From the NCBI GenBank assembly GCA_017871115.1, contig JAFCIZ010000001.1:2213501-2277500 (forward strand): a stretch of DNA of 64,000 bases. Reading direction: 5' to 3'. The notes below the pieces were generated by a model. It was not told where the DNA came from. It did not search any database and worked only from the letters and a program-made list of their open reading frames with translations. The first letter of the stretch is position 1; the number at the start of each line of letters is the position of its first letter. The stretch comes from Cunninghamella blakesleeana. Taxonomy: Eukaryota > Mucoromycota > Mucoromycetes > Mucorales > Cunninghamellaceae. The position numbers and the translations under genes were made by a program. Of the stretch, positions 13,563 through 27,323 are shown in pieces.

Positions 13563-16439
13563 GTTAATGTTTCTATTTATATTTATTTTTATACATATTT
13601 TTATCAAGTTATTTATTTCTATTTGTTAATTACCATCTAATACTATTTCATGAGGAGCAACACCACCAAACAATTGTCTTAATTCTTTATTTCGTAATTC
13701 CAATTCAGAGGTATAATCATTTAATTCTACTTTTTGAACTTGGCATTCATCATGATGAGAGGGCCAAATGACTTGATGGCCATCTAATTCACCAAGTAGA
13801 GGGGTAGATGTAGCGGATGGTGTTGGAGGAGGTTCATTGCTATTACCTGAAGATTGGAACATACTAGGAACTAAAGTCCAAGGGATACCCCACGAAGTTG
13901 AAGAAGTGTGAGTTGTAGTAGATGAAGCTGCCGTTGATGATTTTGTTGCTATAGTAAGATTAAGAGGGCGTCTAGATGATTGATTATTATCATTCTTTTC
14001 TTTTTCACCATTATTACTATTATTATTATTGTTGTTATCATTATCTTGATTTGTTGTTGAAAGTTTTTCAACGGATCCATTATCCGAATTTTGAATTGTA
14101 ATAGTTGGTGTTGAAGTCATTTGGGATGATGAAGGAGAAGATAGTTGATTGGATGATGCACGAGCAGCTTCCCACACTAGAAGTGGTGTTAGAGAAGTTG
14201 AATTTGCAAGTGATACACGATCGTTATCGGCCGAAGTTGATAGTAAAACAATAGATGGCTGATTTTCTTGTGTGGGAGAAGATGTTAAAGGTTGATTGTT
14301 AGATGTTGCTACATGGTTATTATTTCCAGTTAATGTGACAAATGATTTTGATGCATCTACATGACTATATGATATTTGAGAAGAGTTTGCTGTTGATAAA
14401 AAGGGTGAGGAGTTGGTAACTGAAGTATTAATGTTATTATACACTACAGATGATTCATTTTTAGGTTCGATGGTTTTTTGATGTTCTCCATTGTTAGTTG
14501 TATGATTTGGTACATGTTCATTTTGAATAGCAAGTCTCTTTGCTTTATCAAAAGCTGATATCCATTCTTTCATTTCATCTTCAGTTTCTGCTTGAACAAT
14601 TATAGGAGATCTGTTGGCAATAATAGTAATTATAAAAATAAAATACATTTAAAAAATGAATAAATGGTTTATCTATACAAGCATTAAATATGATTTGACT
14701 TACTGCTGAACACAAACAACTTCGAAACAATAGCGTCGATCAATATCAGAGACGGGTTTAATTTCGGATAAAAGAACAGAGACTCGTTCATCAAGACTAA
14801 TGGCACCTTTTAATTTATGAGAAGCATTGACCAAACAAGAACCAAAATAACCATTATATAAAAAGAACCATCGTCGCGTCCAATAACCTCGAGCATTTTT
14901 AGTAAATAAATAACCCCATTTATGATATGGTTTATTAAGTTGATCAGGTGTAACGGTTTCAGATATATCTAAAGAAAATCTATTTGCCATTGGCGATTGA
15001 GGTACGGTTGTAAAGGCTGGAGCTATGTATTTTTCAAGATCGCGAGGAGGCTGAGACTGATTAAGAAATTCATTTTCCAATTCTTTTCGGGTAGCTTGCA
15101 ATTTGTGTAACTGATAATTACAAGTACTTTTATCCTAAATTAAGATATATATGTCAATAAAATATAAAAAGGTAGGTATATATATAAAAGGGTTGATGGA
15201 TTAATAATCATTACTTTTTTAGCCAATTAATATTACTTTTATTATTATTATCATTTTTTAAGAAAAAAAAAAATTCTTAAAACTTACATCAACTAACCAT
15301 TGTTTCCATGATTCCAATTGTACATCCAGTTTTTGCCAAACTTGCATACTACCATCAATGTCATTCAAATGTGCCAAGGTTGCTGCTGAGAAATGTTCCA
15401 CGAGTGTATGTTCAAGAGCCGATCTAAATTGTAGCATACGCACAACGTGTTGCCCAGACATATGTACATAATATTTTCTTGCTTCATGTAATCTAAAGGC
15501 TTCTTCTCGTAAAGCTGACACTTCTTTAGATTTACTTTGAGATGAATATTTTGACAATTGTGCTTCATATCGTTCTAATGCCTTTTCATGCTGTTTTCTA
15601 AAATCCTATATTTTTTTAAAAGAATAATAATAATCATTATGGCCATGTCAGATTAATGTTACTCTTCTTTTTCCTTTCCTTTCTTTTAAATTGCTTTCAT
15701 ATTATTACTTTAAAGTCTTTTAGTTGAACTTTAACAAATTGTTGAAGGGGTTGAATAAAATCATCTTCTATATCTGATACCTATTTAAACAGTAATAATA
15801 ATAATAATAATAATAGTAACAGTAATATGAATATATATGTGTAAGAGATAGAACGAGAGAGAGAGAGAGAGGGAGAGTGCTATTTTTAGTTTAATAATAA
15901 ATATTTATGTCAATTAACGATAAAATTTTTACCAATTTGGTTTTAAAAGCAAGACTAGTTTGTAAAGCATCAGAAAAGCTTCTAATAACAGCACCAGTAA
16001 AGTGAGGATCTGTTTTTATTTTTTAATAAATAATTGTAATATATATATATATATTAGTCATGTATGAGATAGCTTTGTTTTTCTTTTATTACTATTACTA
16101 TTACCTATTAATACTTCGTCGATACCAACCGGCATAACTTTTTTACATAATATATTAGTTTCCAAGTTGAACTCTAATAAATAAAAGAAGGAGAGGGAGA
16201 GAAAATAAAATAGTATAGATATAAACATCTTAATATTTATGAAAGAAACTATCGATATATATACATTATTTTAATAATAAATTACTATTAAGTTTTTCAC
16301 AATATAGTTTCAAATGTTTCGAGAGGGCGTCTAACCATTTGTCTAAAAGTTCAAGCTGGTCGTCAAAGTGTAATACATTAGAACGATATACTGGCGAATC
16401 AGTGATAGCATCGTTCAAAGTTATGAGGGATGGCTGCAT
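10399..16439 (-). CDS. SIP3/LAM-type BAR-PH-GRAM-VASt lipid-transfer protein
   Basis: Likely ER-anchored sterol transporter at membrane contact sites, of the yeast Sip3/Lam3 - Ysp1/Lam1 type. Fifteen exons (16439-16286, 16173-16105, 16009-15933, 15780-15709, 15605-15288, 15134-14704, 14610-13634, 13526-13027, 12924-12342, 12233-12033, 11955-11872, 11747-11687, 11591-11434, 11334-10851, 10720-10399) sum to 1,496 residues. Order: helical BAR-like region (about 1-270, with LRLHEARKYYVHMSGQHV-type sequence), PH domain (about 290-395, KWGYLFTKNARGYWTRRWFF to WISAFDKAKRL), Ser/Thr/Asn-rich linker, GRAM-like region (FWFYSCVVMSCVNTVAVRL), second low-complexity linker, VASt domain (about 1060-1260; SAKRLFELLFSE, GIWNQKTIASGSRDLNVGQW, ISWVSKSQCRLSICMGVKF) and one membrane helix near 1324 (IPLPIGTILAGLLIVWIFWG). 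Some exon boundaries in linkers are less certain than the domains. Confidence 0.9.
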
Positions 16440-17856
16440 ACTTTAATAACGAAAATAAAGTGATAACCACTTTTTTAATTATTATAAGAAAAAAGATGAC
16501 AATAAAATTGAAAAAGGGAGTAAAAAAAAAAAAAAGAAGTAAAGAAGAAAAAAGATTAAAAAAATGGTGAAGAGAAAAAAAAATTGGGTTTTTTTAAAAA
16601 AAAAAAAAAAAAAAAACGCTATTTTAAATTATCCTCAGCCCAAAATTAAACTTTTTTGGATATTTATTATTTATATAAATAATAATAAAAATATAAAAGC
16701 ATGATGATCTTTAGTTTTATACAATTCGAATAAAATAATGTCGTTGACCTAAAAAAGTATCATCATTTTAGATTCATTAAACGTCAAACCTATCAAATGA
16801 TCATATACCATAAATGATAATTATAACATGGGGAACCATGCTTTATTTTATTTCTTTTCTTTTAAAAAAATATATCGTAATTGTACGTATTTAGATATTA
16901 GGTACTAATTTATATATATAAAGAACAATAAACAGCAGTGATAGATATATGGGAATAATCTATTTTGGAAGCAGATAAATATTAGAAAATGTTATTTTTT
17001 TCTCTATATCTTTACAATAAGAATACGTATGACCAAAGTGAATATTAATAAAAATGAAATTAAAACTGTGTATAGATGTAGTGACAGATATTTATCACAA
17101 CCCTTTCAAAAGCGTTCTCTAAATTCTTTTAGCAGTATTTTAATACAGCTTACCTTTTAGGTTTCCTTTTAGTAATCATTTAGTTCTTTACATATATCTC
17201 ATATATTCAATTTGTTTTTTATTATTATTATTATTATTATATTTGTGGTGATTAGATCTGGAAATATTAATAGTTTTAATTTAATCATGATATATAAAAA
17301 TTTAAAAATAAAAAGATAAAGCGAAAGTATGGCAGGAAACTTGAGAGGATCAACCTCGAGGTTGTCAAATTGATTTTATTCTACAAGTAATTTGAATATT
17401 TTTAAAAAAAAATTAGACAACGCGAAGAATATCCTTAATTGTGGTGGAAGGAAGGAGTCCAACTTGGGCAAGGATCACTCAAATGTATATATATATATAT
17501 ATATATATATCCACTAATTAGTTCCTTGCCAATACTTTTTCCTTTTTTGCTATAATCGTGCTCTTTTTTTTTTTTTATTTTACATTTCTTGTTTTTTTTT
17601 AAAAGAAAAGAAAAAGCTTTGTATCTTTTATTTTAAGTCTATATTATGTATAAAAACAATCTGATTCTGGATACCTTTTTATAAAAGAGTTTACTACACG
17701 CGCACTATAATACTTTTCGTAATCTTTCCACCATTTGATATTTAAAAAATAAAGTAGTGAATGATGCTGTGTTTTAAAATATCGGGTTTTAAATTTCCCT
17801 ATTTAAAAAGTGGGGAAAGCTTAAAAAAGTTGACTAATTACATTTCTTTCGCAAAT
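16440..17856. other. Divergent intergenic region with a perfect palindrome
   Basis: It separates the starts of the sterol-transfer gene (-) and the helical-repeat protein gene (+). A less A+T-rich patch at 17320-17480 contains the 14-bp palindrome CAACCTCGAGGTTG (17351-17364), a candidate transcription-factor site. A TA array lies at 17486-17510. An in-frame upstream extension of the next gene (from 17761) is treated as leader. Confidence 0.5.
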
Positions 17857-18839
17857 ATGTCTTCAGAAAAGGAAGTTGATTTAAAATCTTTAGCAAGCAC
17901 TCTTTCACAAAGTTACTCTGCTTTATTACAATATAACAGTCTTGATAAACAGAAGGTATGTTGAAATTTTGTATATTTATATATATACTTTATATATTTA
18001 TATTTATATATATATATTTAATCCTATCTTAATATTTTTCCCTTCTCCCACTTTATATCTATTAGATTACAGAACATCTTGAACAACTTTCAACTTATAG
18101 TAGTCACTTACCATTGACTTGGTTTACGAACGCACTTATCCATTCTTTGTTAATATTAAATAAACGTTTTGAACAAGAATCAGATTATAAAAATGTGGGA
18201 TATATATTTAATCTCTTTTCAGTATGGACGATGCGTTTAACTAATACAACCAACAAAGACATGATTCAAAAAGAACAACAATTACCCGTGATATTATCCT
18301 TATTTGTTGAAAAATTATTAAGTTTGGATCCAACATCAAACCAAACCTTAACGATCCGTAAAAATGCATGGATGGGTCTTGTAGCAATGGTTGGACATAC
18401 ACCTCCTCATTTTGATGAAGAACATCTTTTAGCCAAGATGGCCGATATTATTTTATTTTATGCAAAACAACAACAACAGTCTAAACATGGTAAGCAAATC
18501 GATCCATTAATGATAGAAAGTCTTAATGCCGGTGTGGCTCATAGTTTAGCTGAATCCACTCGCTTAAATGTATTTGAAATGGAATCCTGCCAACAACTCT
18601 TGGAAGCTTTAATACAATTGGATTCAGTATGTCAAAATGGTCCAATGACGGTATGTACCCTTTTGGAACATGCTGTTGATGTACGTTCAAGATTAAAACC
18701 AGATACTCGTGCTGAAGCTGATTTAACTACTTTGTTTTCTATTGTGGAGAATATATTGGAAAAACTGGACAATACATCTGCCTCTCTTCCTTTTTATTTT
18801 ACTAATATTGGCACTGTTGCTGGTGCTGTGTAAGTTTAC

Positions 18840-18873
<34 letters not shown>

Positions 18874-20659
18874 ATTTGAAATTTAAAGGATAATAAAAAA
18901 AAGAGAATGAGAAAAAATAACCAAAGGTTTTGAACTCTAATCATTCATTTTTTGTTTTTTCCTTTATTATATATTTTATATATATTAGACGTATGCTTCA
19001 ATTTAATCAAGGGGTGAAATCCAAAAAAATAGATGGTATACAAAAAAAGGCACAAGAACTTTTTATAAAGCATTTTAATATTGTTTTAACAAAAGTGATT
19101 GATCATAATCAAGATTCATCTTACACTCAAAATTGTGAATTAATTACTTATTTCAGTGGACAATGTTTACCTAATTTACCAGCAGAATTAGTAAAAACAA
19201 TTGATTTGAAGGTAGGTATATCCTTTTTATATATATATATAAATAAATAATAATAATAGAAATATATAAAAGAAAGTTTAAATCATTAATAGAATTTTTT
19301 TTTTTATAATAGGTTTTATTACAAACACTTGTATCATGTTTATTAACGAGTGAAAACACATGGAACAATGGATTATTTATTGGTCAATTAGAAAGTGCAG
19401 ATCAATTGATAAAATTACAAAACAATCCTGTATATAAGGAAATTGGTCGTATATCTCGTTCAATTGGTAAAGTTATTCAAGTGATGTTGGAAGAAAAAGT
19501 AGAAGGTGCTTCTGATGTAATACAAATAGCTATTGATAGGTAATATATTACATACATAATATACATGAATGGTTTTAGAATGAAAAGCTTTGAAAATAAT
19601 ATAGAACGATACATTTTGTATTATAGATTGGAAGGATTATCTTATAATATTTATATTGATTGGGATCATCATCTTATTCAAAATTACAACAATTCAAGTA
19701 AGTAAAATAAATAAATAAATAAATAAAACGTGATGAAATATAACAAAATTACAAATAATAATAATAATATTCTTGTTATTTATTATCTTTTTATCGTTTT
19801 TATTTTATATTATTTTTTAATAGAGGACAAGAAAGCCCAACAAGATATCGAAACAAATATTTGGTCTATATTTAAAACTTTAATCTTTGCTTATACCGCT
19901 ATATTAAAAGCCGTAGCTGTTGATGTTTTGGAAGGACAAGGCCTTATTGATGTTCCTCATGCTGGTAATGATTTATATATTATTCTTTTATTTGCTTAAA
20001 TAATAGATTTACCTTTTTATTAATCCTTTTATTTTATTTATATGATCACTATATACATGTATATAGCCCAAAGTATTATATCTATATATGGTAACTTGAA
20101 TTTTATTAATGAAAAGCTTGGTTCTGCAAATGGTTTTCAAGCCTATCAAGAAACGCTTACTAACTCTGTAGCCTATCTTAAACATGATGATAATAATTGT
20201 CAACTCAACAAGTTAATATCACTTGCTTTCCGTGAATATGGTACGTGGATTTATATTCATTTTTTATATCATTGCATATATTAATCTTAATTTTTTAAAT
20301 ACATATAGGAACAAATAAATTTACTCATGATCAAACACCTTTAACATCCATGTTAACATCTGTACAACAGGCCCGTTTATTATTCTTTATTAATTTAATC
20401 GAACAAGTTATGAAACAAGTGAATGAAAAAGTATTGGAAGAAGATATTTTACCAGTGGTTTATCCTATTGTAAAATGGACAACCATTCTCGATAAAGATT
20501 TATATGAAAGTGCACATGCTGCTATTCTTAGTGTCTTTTCATCTCAAAAACAAATATCTCGTGAATTAGCTGGTGTTTATGCTTCTATATTAATTAATGT
20601 AAGTATCAGCATTTAATGTAGATGGAATAAAAGAAGGAGAAGAAGGGAGCTTATTAATG

Positions 20660-20694
<35 letters not shown>

Positions 20695-21167
20695 GTATTT
20701 TAATAATTTCTTTTTTTTATTTTTATTTTTCTTATTATGTTATTTTATTATTAATACTAATAATGATATAGCATTTCCCTACACCTTTAACACATCATCA
20801 AATTCGACTTGCCTATGTCACCATGGTTCAATCATTATGCGAAATGGACGATGCTGTAGCCTGGCTAACAGTTCAACATGTATTAGAAAAAATCGAACAA
20901 TTAAAAGGAAAAGATGAAGAAACCGTATTAAGATCACAATATATTGTCTTATTTATTGATTTATTAAAGCCATTATCTCTTGGTCCTTATTTCGGAAAAG
21001 CATTATACATTACAGAAAAATTAATAAAACAACAAGAAACCAAAGCAATGCAACAATCAACGCTTAAAATTTTATATGAAACCGTAAGTGGACCAGGAAT
21101 ATCAGATATGCGTAAAGTGGAAGCAGTTGGATGGTATCTTGAATTAAAAAGACAACTTAGCCTTTAG
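17857..21167 (+). CDS. Helical-repeat protein, possibly peroxisome biogenesis Pex8-like
   Basis: Nine exons (17857-17955, 18066-18829, 18989-19211, 19313-19539, 19627-19697, 19824-19964, 20067-20240, 20309-20598, 20772-21167) give 794 residues. It is almost wholly alpha-helical with amphipathic repeats, no signal peptide and no clear membrane helix. The segment IWSIFKTLIFAYTAILKAV, the block HFPTPLTHHQIRLAYVTMVQ and the end MRKVEAVGWYLELKRQLSL resemble what I recall of fungal Pex8, an intraperoxisomal docking-RING bridging protein. However, the C-terminal tripeptide LSL is not a canonical PTS1, so the name is tentative. The start MSSEKEVDLKSLAS was preferred; a further in-frame ATG lies 96 nt upstream, but the added residues look like translated leader. 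What is certain is a conserved-looking intracellular protein gene. Confidence 0.8.
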
Positions 21168-21423
21168 TAAACATATAGTTATGTAGAGTAGAAATTATCA
21201 TAATAATTATCATATTAGTCAAAATTATATAAAATAAAATAAAAATATAGTATTGATTTTTATTTATTTAAAAAGTATAGAGTGAAACAATGAATATAGT
21301 ATTAATGAATGAAAATAGTTGTGATATAAAATAATGAAATATATGTATAAAAGTAAAAAAGGTACTAAACCCTAAAAAAAATGAATCAAAAAGAATGAGT
21401 TAAAATTGAAAGAAGCAGACCCA

Positions 21424-22625
21424 TTACTTTTTTTGAGTAGACTTCTTTTTACGAGAGGTTGGTAAATCTTCAACATCAACCATTTGATCTGTTTTACGTT
21501 TTATTGAAGATTTATTTTTTGTCTTTTCATCCGAATGATTTGCCTTATTATTTTTTATTGTTGAGGTAGACGTTGTAGGTTTAGATGTGGATTTTTTACT
21601 CGCTGTAGTGGATGTATTACTTTTTGAGGATTTTTTAGCATAGTGGTGTTGATTATCATCATCATCATCATCTTCATCTTCATCATTAGTATTTATTTCC
21701 ACATCATCTTCATATGGTTGCTGTTGTTGTTTTTTGTTATTCTTTTTGCTTTTTTGTCTTCTTTTAGCATTTTGTTCATCCACACTAGCCGCCACCCTAT
21801 CCATAATTCCATCCAGCATATTTTCTATTTGATTCCATCTCTCTTTACGTTTTGCCATGATTAATGCTTTTAACTGTTCTTCCTCTCCTCCATCCATATT
21901 GGAGTCTTGATTTTTTTTAGCATCTCGTCTTTCTTTTTCTTTTTCTGCTTTCATTTTTTCCTTTTCGGCCTGTCGAATACGTCTTGCCTGAGCGGAGGCG
22001 GTGGTAGTAGTAGTAAAAGCACGATAATGTTCTACGCGATTGTCATCAATAGCTCGTTGGATAATAGTGATAAATCGTGGTACATCATAAACATCGCTAT
22101 GCATGACATAGTTAAGTAAAGTATTCATATTGCCCTGGGCCTGAGTATAATATTTAAGCACATCTTCCTCTTCTTCTTTTGATTCTATAAAAGAAAAAAA
22201 GAAAAAGAAAAGAACATTATAAATTAGGTATTACTAATATATATATTACTATTACTACCTTTATAAGCTTTTAAATGAGTAGTAATAGTAGAATCATTAA
22301 CTACACCAGTCCAAAGAGCTTTAAAATAATCGTTCCAGTCTTTATCTTCATTTAACCAAGATTCTTCTTTTAAACTACCGGTACGGTCATAATTGGCTTT
22401 TTTCCCTTTATCACTAAGGATACTGTAGGCAAGACCAATAAGTTGGAATTCATGAGTGGCAATTTCTTTTTGTTTTTCAGTAGTAAGAGTAGCTTGTTTA
22501 TCAGGATGGTATTTTAAAGCCAATTTACGATAAGCTTTTTTGATACTGGTTTCATCTGCTGTTTCTTTTTCGAGTTGAAGTATGTCATATAAAGTTTTTC
22601 CTTTAGGAAGCTCTAAGGCTGGCAT
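21424..22625 (-). CDS. DNAJC9: J-domain protein, DNAJC9-like
   Basis: Hsp70 co-chaperone of the DNAJC9 type, known in animals as a nuclear histone H3-H4 chaperone that recruits Hsp70. Exons 22625-22259 and 22184-21424 give 375 residues. The J-domain occupies about residues 11-80, with the HPD motif in LALKYHPDKQ. After it come ESWLNEDKDWNDYFKALW and VLKYYTQAQGNMNTLLNYVM, DVYDVPRFITIIQRAID, which match the DNAJC9 middle region. The C-terminal third is lysine-rich with an Asp/Glu run (DEDEDDDDDDN), Gln runs and KKSTSK-like basic stretches, suited to nuclear localisation and histone contact. This tail is longer than in the human 260-aa protein. The start MPALELPKGKTLYDIL is the first Met before the J-domain. 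Confidence 0.88.
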
Positions 22626-23927
22626 AATAACAATAATAGGAGAGGGATGGAGTTAATAATAATAATAAAAAAAAAGAGCGCTAGAAAAAAAAATGCGGTT
22701 TTATTAAAAAATCGAAAAAAAATCGATAAAACTCCGCTTAGATCATTGTCGCGTCTTTTAATTTTTTTTTTTTTTTTTTTTCTTTTTTTCTTTCATTGTT
22801 TTATATATACTTGAGATCAAAATAATTATTTGTTATTATATATTGATTTCATTATTCTACTATCATCAATTCTACAATTACTACTAATAGAAGTAATAAT
22901 AATGCTATTATGATGATGGCGATGACGTATTTTTCATATTTATTTAATTTTTACATGTAAATATTATGTTTAATAATAATATAAGCGTATATATATATTT
23001 TATGGCATAGTGAAAAATCTTTCCCAGTTTAAAACAATAATGAGTTAAAAATATACTAATATTCCATATATAGATAATTGCAAAGCTTTGTATTTTTTTA
23101 CTTTTGTGCTGATAAATAATCTCACCATACACTATTAGACTATTATTATATTCCATCTCTTTCACTCCTATTTAAATATGCGTATCTTTTTCTTTTATTT
23201 GATGGTTTGTGTACCTAATAATAAATAAATAAATACCTTTTTCTCATATTATATTATATATATATAAATGGTGTAACCATATATTATCCAATCAAATCGA
23301 TTTATTATATATATATATATTTTTTTTTTTTCAAATGTAGGACAAGAAAAATTTATTATTTCATATTTTTTTCTTCAGCAAGTAATAAAAGTACGTAGCC
23401 TTTGAGAAAATAATAATAAATAATAATAATAATAATAATAGTAATAATAGTAATAATAATAATAATAACAATAATAATAATAATAATAATAATAAAAATA
23501 AAAATAAAAAAAATGAATAAATAATAGAAAAGATACATAATGAGAATCTTCATTTTTTATTATAATATAATGAAATAATTCCTTGAATAAAATGAAAGAT
23601 TTAAGATGATGTACCTAGATATAAAAAAAAAGTGATACAAGTTTTATTCTTTATTCGGTTTTGAAAGCAAGACCTCACACGATATCTTTTCCCCTACTTT
23701 TTTTTTTTTAGTGCTTCTTTTTATTTCATTCGCTGAAATTTAAAATGCCGTTCGAACTCCCCTTTTATTTTATTTTTTTATGGCAAATATCAACTCTAAA
23801 TGTACATCTTAATTTTATTTTTTGCGCTGACATCTGTTTTCATTTAAATATAAAAAATATAATCATTTTTTTTCTTTTCTTTCTCTTTTCTTCTTTATTA
23901 CATTTTTTTTTTTATTATTTTCCAACA
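22626..23927. other. Divergent intergenic region upstream of the CotH gene
   Basis: It contains poly-T runs, the ATA/ATT array at 23410-23510 and, directly before the CotH start, a pyrimidine-rich stretch (about 23865-23920, TTCTTTTCTTTCTC-like) of the kind often seen before strongly expressed fungal genes. No gene was recognised. Confidence 0.5.
23410..23510. repeat. ATA/AAT trinucleotide array
   Basis: About 100 bp of AAT repeats with scattered G and C interruptions, ending in an A-rich tail. Confidence 0.85.
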
Positions 23928-26192
23928 ATGAAATTATTAACAATTAGTTCAGTAATTGCATTATTATCAACAGTTTATGCTGATGTACAATACAGTGTAG
24001 TTGCATTCCCACCTACTGGTGCCAATGTAGCTGTTTCAGTCAATGGACAAAACCATCCTCTTACTGCTGATGGTAAAGTTCCAAACCTTTTCAAAGGTAC
24101 TGCTCCAAGCGGTGATAAATACCAATATGTTTTTACTAATGGACAAAACAATACACCCGAAACTCCTTTACGTACCTTAAAGAAGGATGCTACTTCCACC
24201 GGTAATGAATTCTTTAATCGTACTTATACTGTAGTTGATGTCCCTGCTTTACCCCAAGCTTATCATCCTGTTTATCCACGTAAGTTTAGTCATTTAAAAA
24301 AAAAAAACCAGTATGCGGATTTTAAATTTCTTTTTCCAAAATTTTAAATTTTAAATTTTTTTTTTTTTTTTCGCTCCTCCCTTTTTTTTTTTATGTAACT
24401 CTATTTAGCTCTTTTTACCAACTTTAATAAATCCAATGAAGTAGCTACTATTATTTTACAAGTCAATAATACTGCTTTTGATTCTATTATTAAAGATCCT
24501 AAATTAAAAGCTAAAGCTCAAGTTAATTCTTTCACTTACATTAGCAACCAAGAAGTTTATACTATTAATACTACTCCTGCTATTGAAACTTCAGGTCAAT
24601 CAACCAAAGATTTTGCTAAACAATCTTATTCCATTGACTTTAATGATGCTACTCCCAAAGGTGGTGAAAAGGCCTTATTCTATGGTCGTACTGCTATTAA
24701 ATTAAGAGCTGAACCTACTGATCCTACTCAAGTGTAAATTAAAAAACAATTAAAGTCCTCCATTTTTTTTATTTTTTATTTATATTTATTCTATTATATT
24801 TTAATTTATTTTATATAGTCGTGAAAAATTATATTTGGATTGTCTTGCCGCTGCTGGTGCCACTGCTTTTTCTGGTAGTTTTGTTCGTTTGTTTGTCAAT
24901 AATGAACCTTATGGTTTATATACTTTAATGGATGATATTTCTACCCATACTATTGATAATATGATGCACGGTGGTGACTGGGCTAACAAAGAAACTGGTA
25001 AATATATAAATAGATTATTTAATATTTTTTAGTATTCTTTTATTAATATATATATACATGTTTTATTTTATTTTTTCAAATCATGAATTTAGGTGCTACT
25101 TACAAGGGTAATGCACTTTCTCCTACTCAAGAAGGTAATCTCCTTTATGCTGGTGATGATGCAACCAAATATTCCGTCGATTTTTATAAAGTTGCTGATT
25201 CTGGTGAAGATCCTAATGTTAGCAAAAAAAATAATACCATGGGTCCTTTAATTGATTTTACTAAACGTCTTAGTCAAATCAACCCTTCTCAACTTACTGA
25301 TGGTAACAATCAACAAATCAATGGTTTATTAAATCCTCAAAACACTATGCTCGCTTTGGCTATGAATTATTTGGCTGATTCTTGGGATGGCTGTAAGTGA
25401 TTATCCTTGCTGTTTTATTTATTTATTTATTTATTTATTTTTTTAAAAAAAAGGGGGGAGTAGGATCACCTTAATGTTTATTATACTAATCAATTTTTTT
25501 CTATTTCTTTAGTATGGTTCCAAGCTAGTAATTACTATTTAAATCAAAATATTAAAACCAATCAATGGACTTTTATTTCTTACGATTTTGATGAAACTTT
25601 CGGTAATCCTTACACTCAAGGTCGTGATACCGTTGCCTATACTAACTACTCAAGACCTGGTTCCCAAAGACCTTATGTTGATTTATTCTTAAACTCTCCT
25701 CATTATAAAAAAGAATTTGAAACCATTCTCCAAACTCTCGTTAAACGATTCTTTAAACCTAGCGTCATTGGCCCTCGTTTAGAAGCTTGGTCCAAATTAT
25801 TAAAAGAAGATATTGAATGGGATTACTCTTTACCTGGCCGTTCTCCCGGTACCAAGAATACTTATACCGTTGAAACTTTCATTACCAATTTAAATACCAC
25901 CGATAGCTCCATTGCTGGTATTAATGAATGGGTTTCTAACCGTGTCAAATCCTTAACACAACAATTGAACTTTAACGACCAAGATGATTTACCTCCTCTT
26001 GGTCCTTATAAAGGTGGTTCCATTTTGGATGCTAATGGTAAAGTCGTTCCTAACGACGGTAGCAGTGTCACCCCCGGTGGTAATGCTGGTAATGCCAACG
26101 GTAGCAAGGGTACTAGCAACGCTATGACTTTATCTAGCTCCCCCTTCCTTCTCTTTGTTATGATGTTTATTGGTACTTACTACGCTCTTTAA
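23928..26192 (+). CDS. CotH-family spore coat/cell-surface protein, GPI-anchored
   Basis: Five exons (23928-24279, 24409-24733, 24819-24997, 25093-25392, 25513-26192) give 611 residues. A signal peptide (MKLLTISSVIALLSTVYA) leads to an N-terminal beta-rich region (VVAFPPTGANVAVSVNGQ) and the CotH kinase-like domain: SFTYISNQEVYTINTTPAI, FAKQSYSIDF, AIKLRAEPTDPTQVREKL, NEPYGLYTLMDDI, and YDFDETFGNPYTQGRDT. The C terminus has a Ser/Gly/Asn-rich stretch and a hydrophobic end (SPFLLFVMMFIGTYYAL), the form of a GPI-attachment signal. In Mucorales, CotH proteins coat spores and hyphae and some bind host receptors during mucormycosis; which paralogue this is cannot be told here. The frame is open upstream of the start, but the signal peptide fixes the chosen Met. 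Coding G+C is clearly higher than the surroundings, suggesting strong expression. Confidence 0.93.
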
Positions 26193-27280
26193 AAAAATAT
26201 TATATATAGTTATTTTTTTTTTTTTAATATTTTTTATTTGTAACAGCCATATAGATTAAAAAAGATATGTATAAGTATAAATACTATCCATCCATTTCCT
26301 TTTTCTTTTTATCTAGTACGTATATTTATTTATTATTCATATTATTTATTATTTATTTATTTCCTATTATTATTATTATTCATTATTTTTATATAATATA
26401 CATATATCATTAAACTTTTTTTCGTCGCTCACTCTATTTTTGCCAATTGTATTACTTACTATATTTGTCTCTGCATCCATATTTAAAATAGATTTTTTTT
26501 TTTTTGCAAGACAACATGTGAGATCACCTTAAATGACTAAAAATAATTAACTTTATTTTAAAAAATAAACTTTACAAATATATTTTTTTTGTTTATTTTT
26601 TTTTTTTTTTTTTGCTTTTTTTTTAATTTATGATCGTTATGGGTTTTTTACATATTTATTATCATTATCTATTATATATATTTCTTTGTTTATTTTTAAT
26701 AAGGAATGATGCAATCATCATTCAATGTACTTGATTATATAGTATATATACTTACGTACCTATATATATAAAATCTTTCGATAATATATATATATATATA
26801 TACACTTATATAAAGATACTTGAAAGAATACTAAGAATATTAAAAATGGACCGGGGATATACGATTTTTCCTTAATTGTTGTTTTTTTGTTTCTATTTTC
26901 TCTTTTCTTAGTCAAAGTAGTATGATCAATTAGTAAAAATATAATAAAGTAAAATCAAACATCTATTTATAAAAATCATTTTATATTTGAATATCCTATA
27001 TATGGTTTTTGTTCAATTTTTAGAATAGAAACATTTACCTTTTCTTTTTCAAATTAAAAGGACCTCTTTTATTGTAGATTAAATCCGAAAATCTTAATTT
27101 ATACTTTTTAAAAAAGAGAGCCAATCATTATATATACTTCCACGTTTTTTTTTTTTTAATGGCTGGAGTTTATCGTATATAATTTATTCTACGTTGTTGA
27201 AAAAGTAAATAAAATATTACGTTTATTCTTTTTTACTTTTACATGCTCACAAAAAAAATAAAAAGAATAAAAATGAAAAT

Positions 27281-27323
<43 letters not shown>

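Noticed and set aside
17761..17856. N-terminal extension starting MMLCFKISG of the helical-repeat protein
   Set aside because: No conserved character and a better start follows; kept only as a possible leader.
21643..21864. Plus-strand Ile/Phe-rich frame inside DNAJC9
   Set aside because: Antisense shadow of the Asp/Glu and Gln runs of the minus-strand gene.
23745..23927. In-frame upstream extension of the CotH protein
   Set aside because: It is Phe/Leu-rich translated leader from a T-rich tract; the signal peptide begins at 23928.
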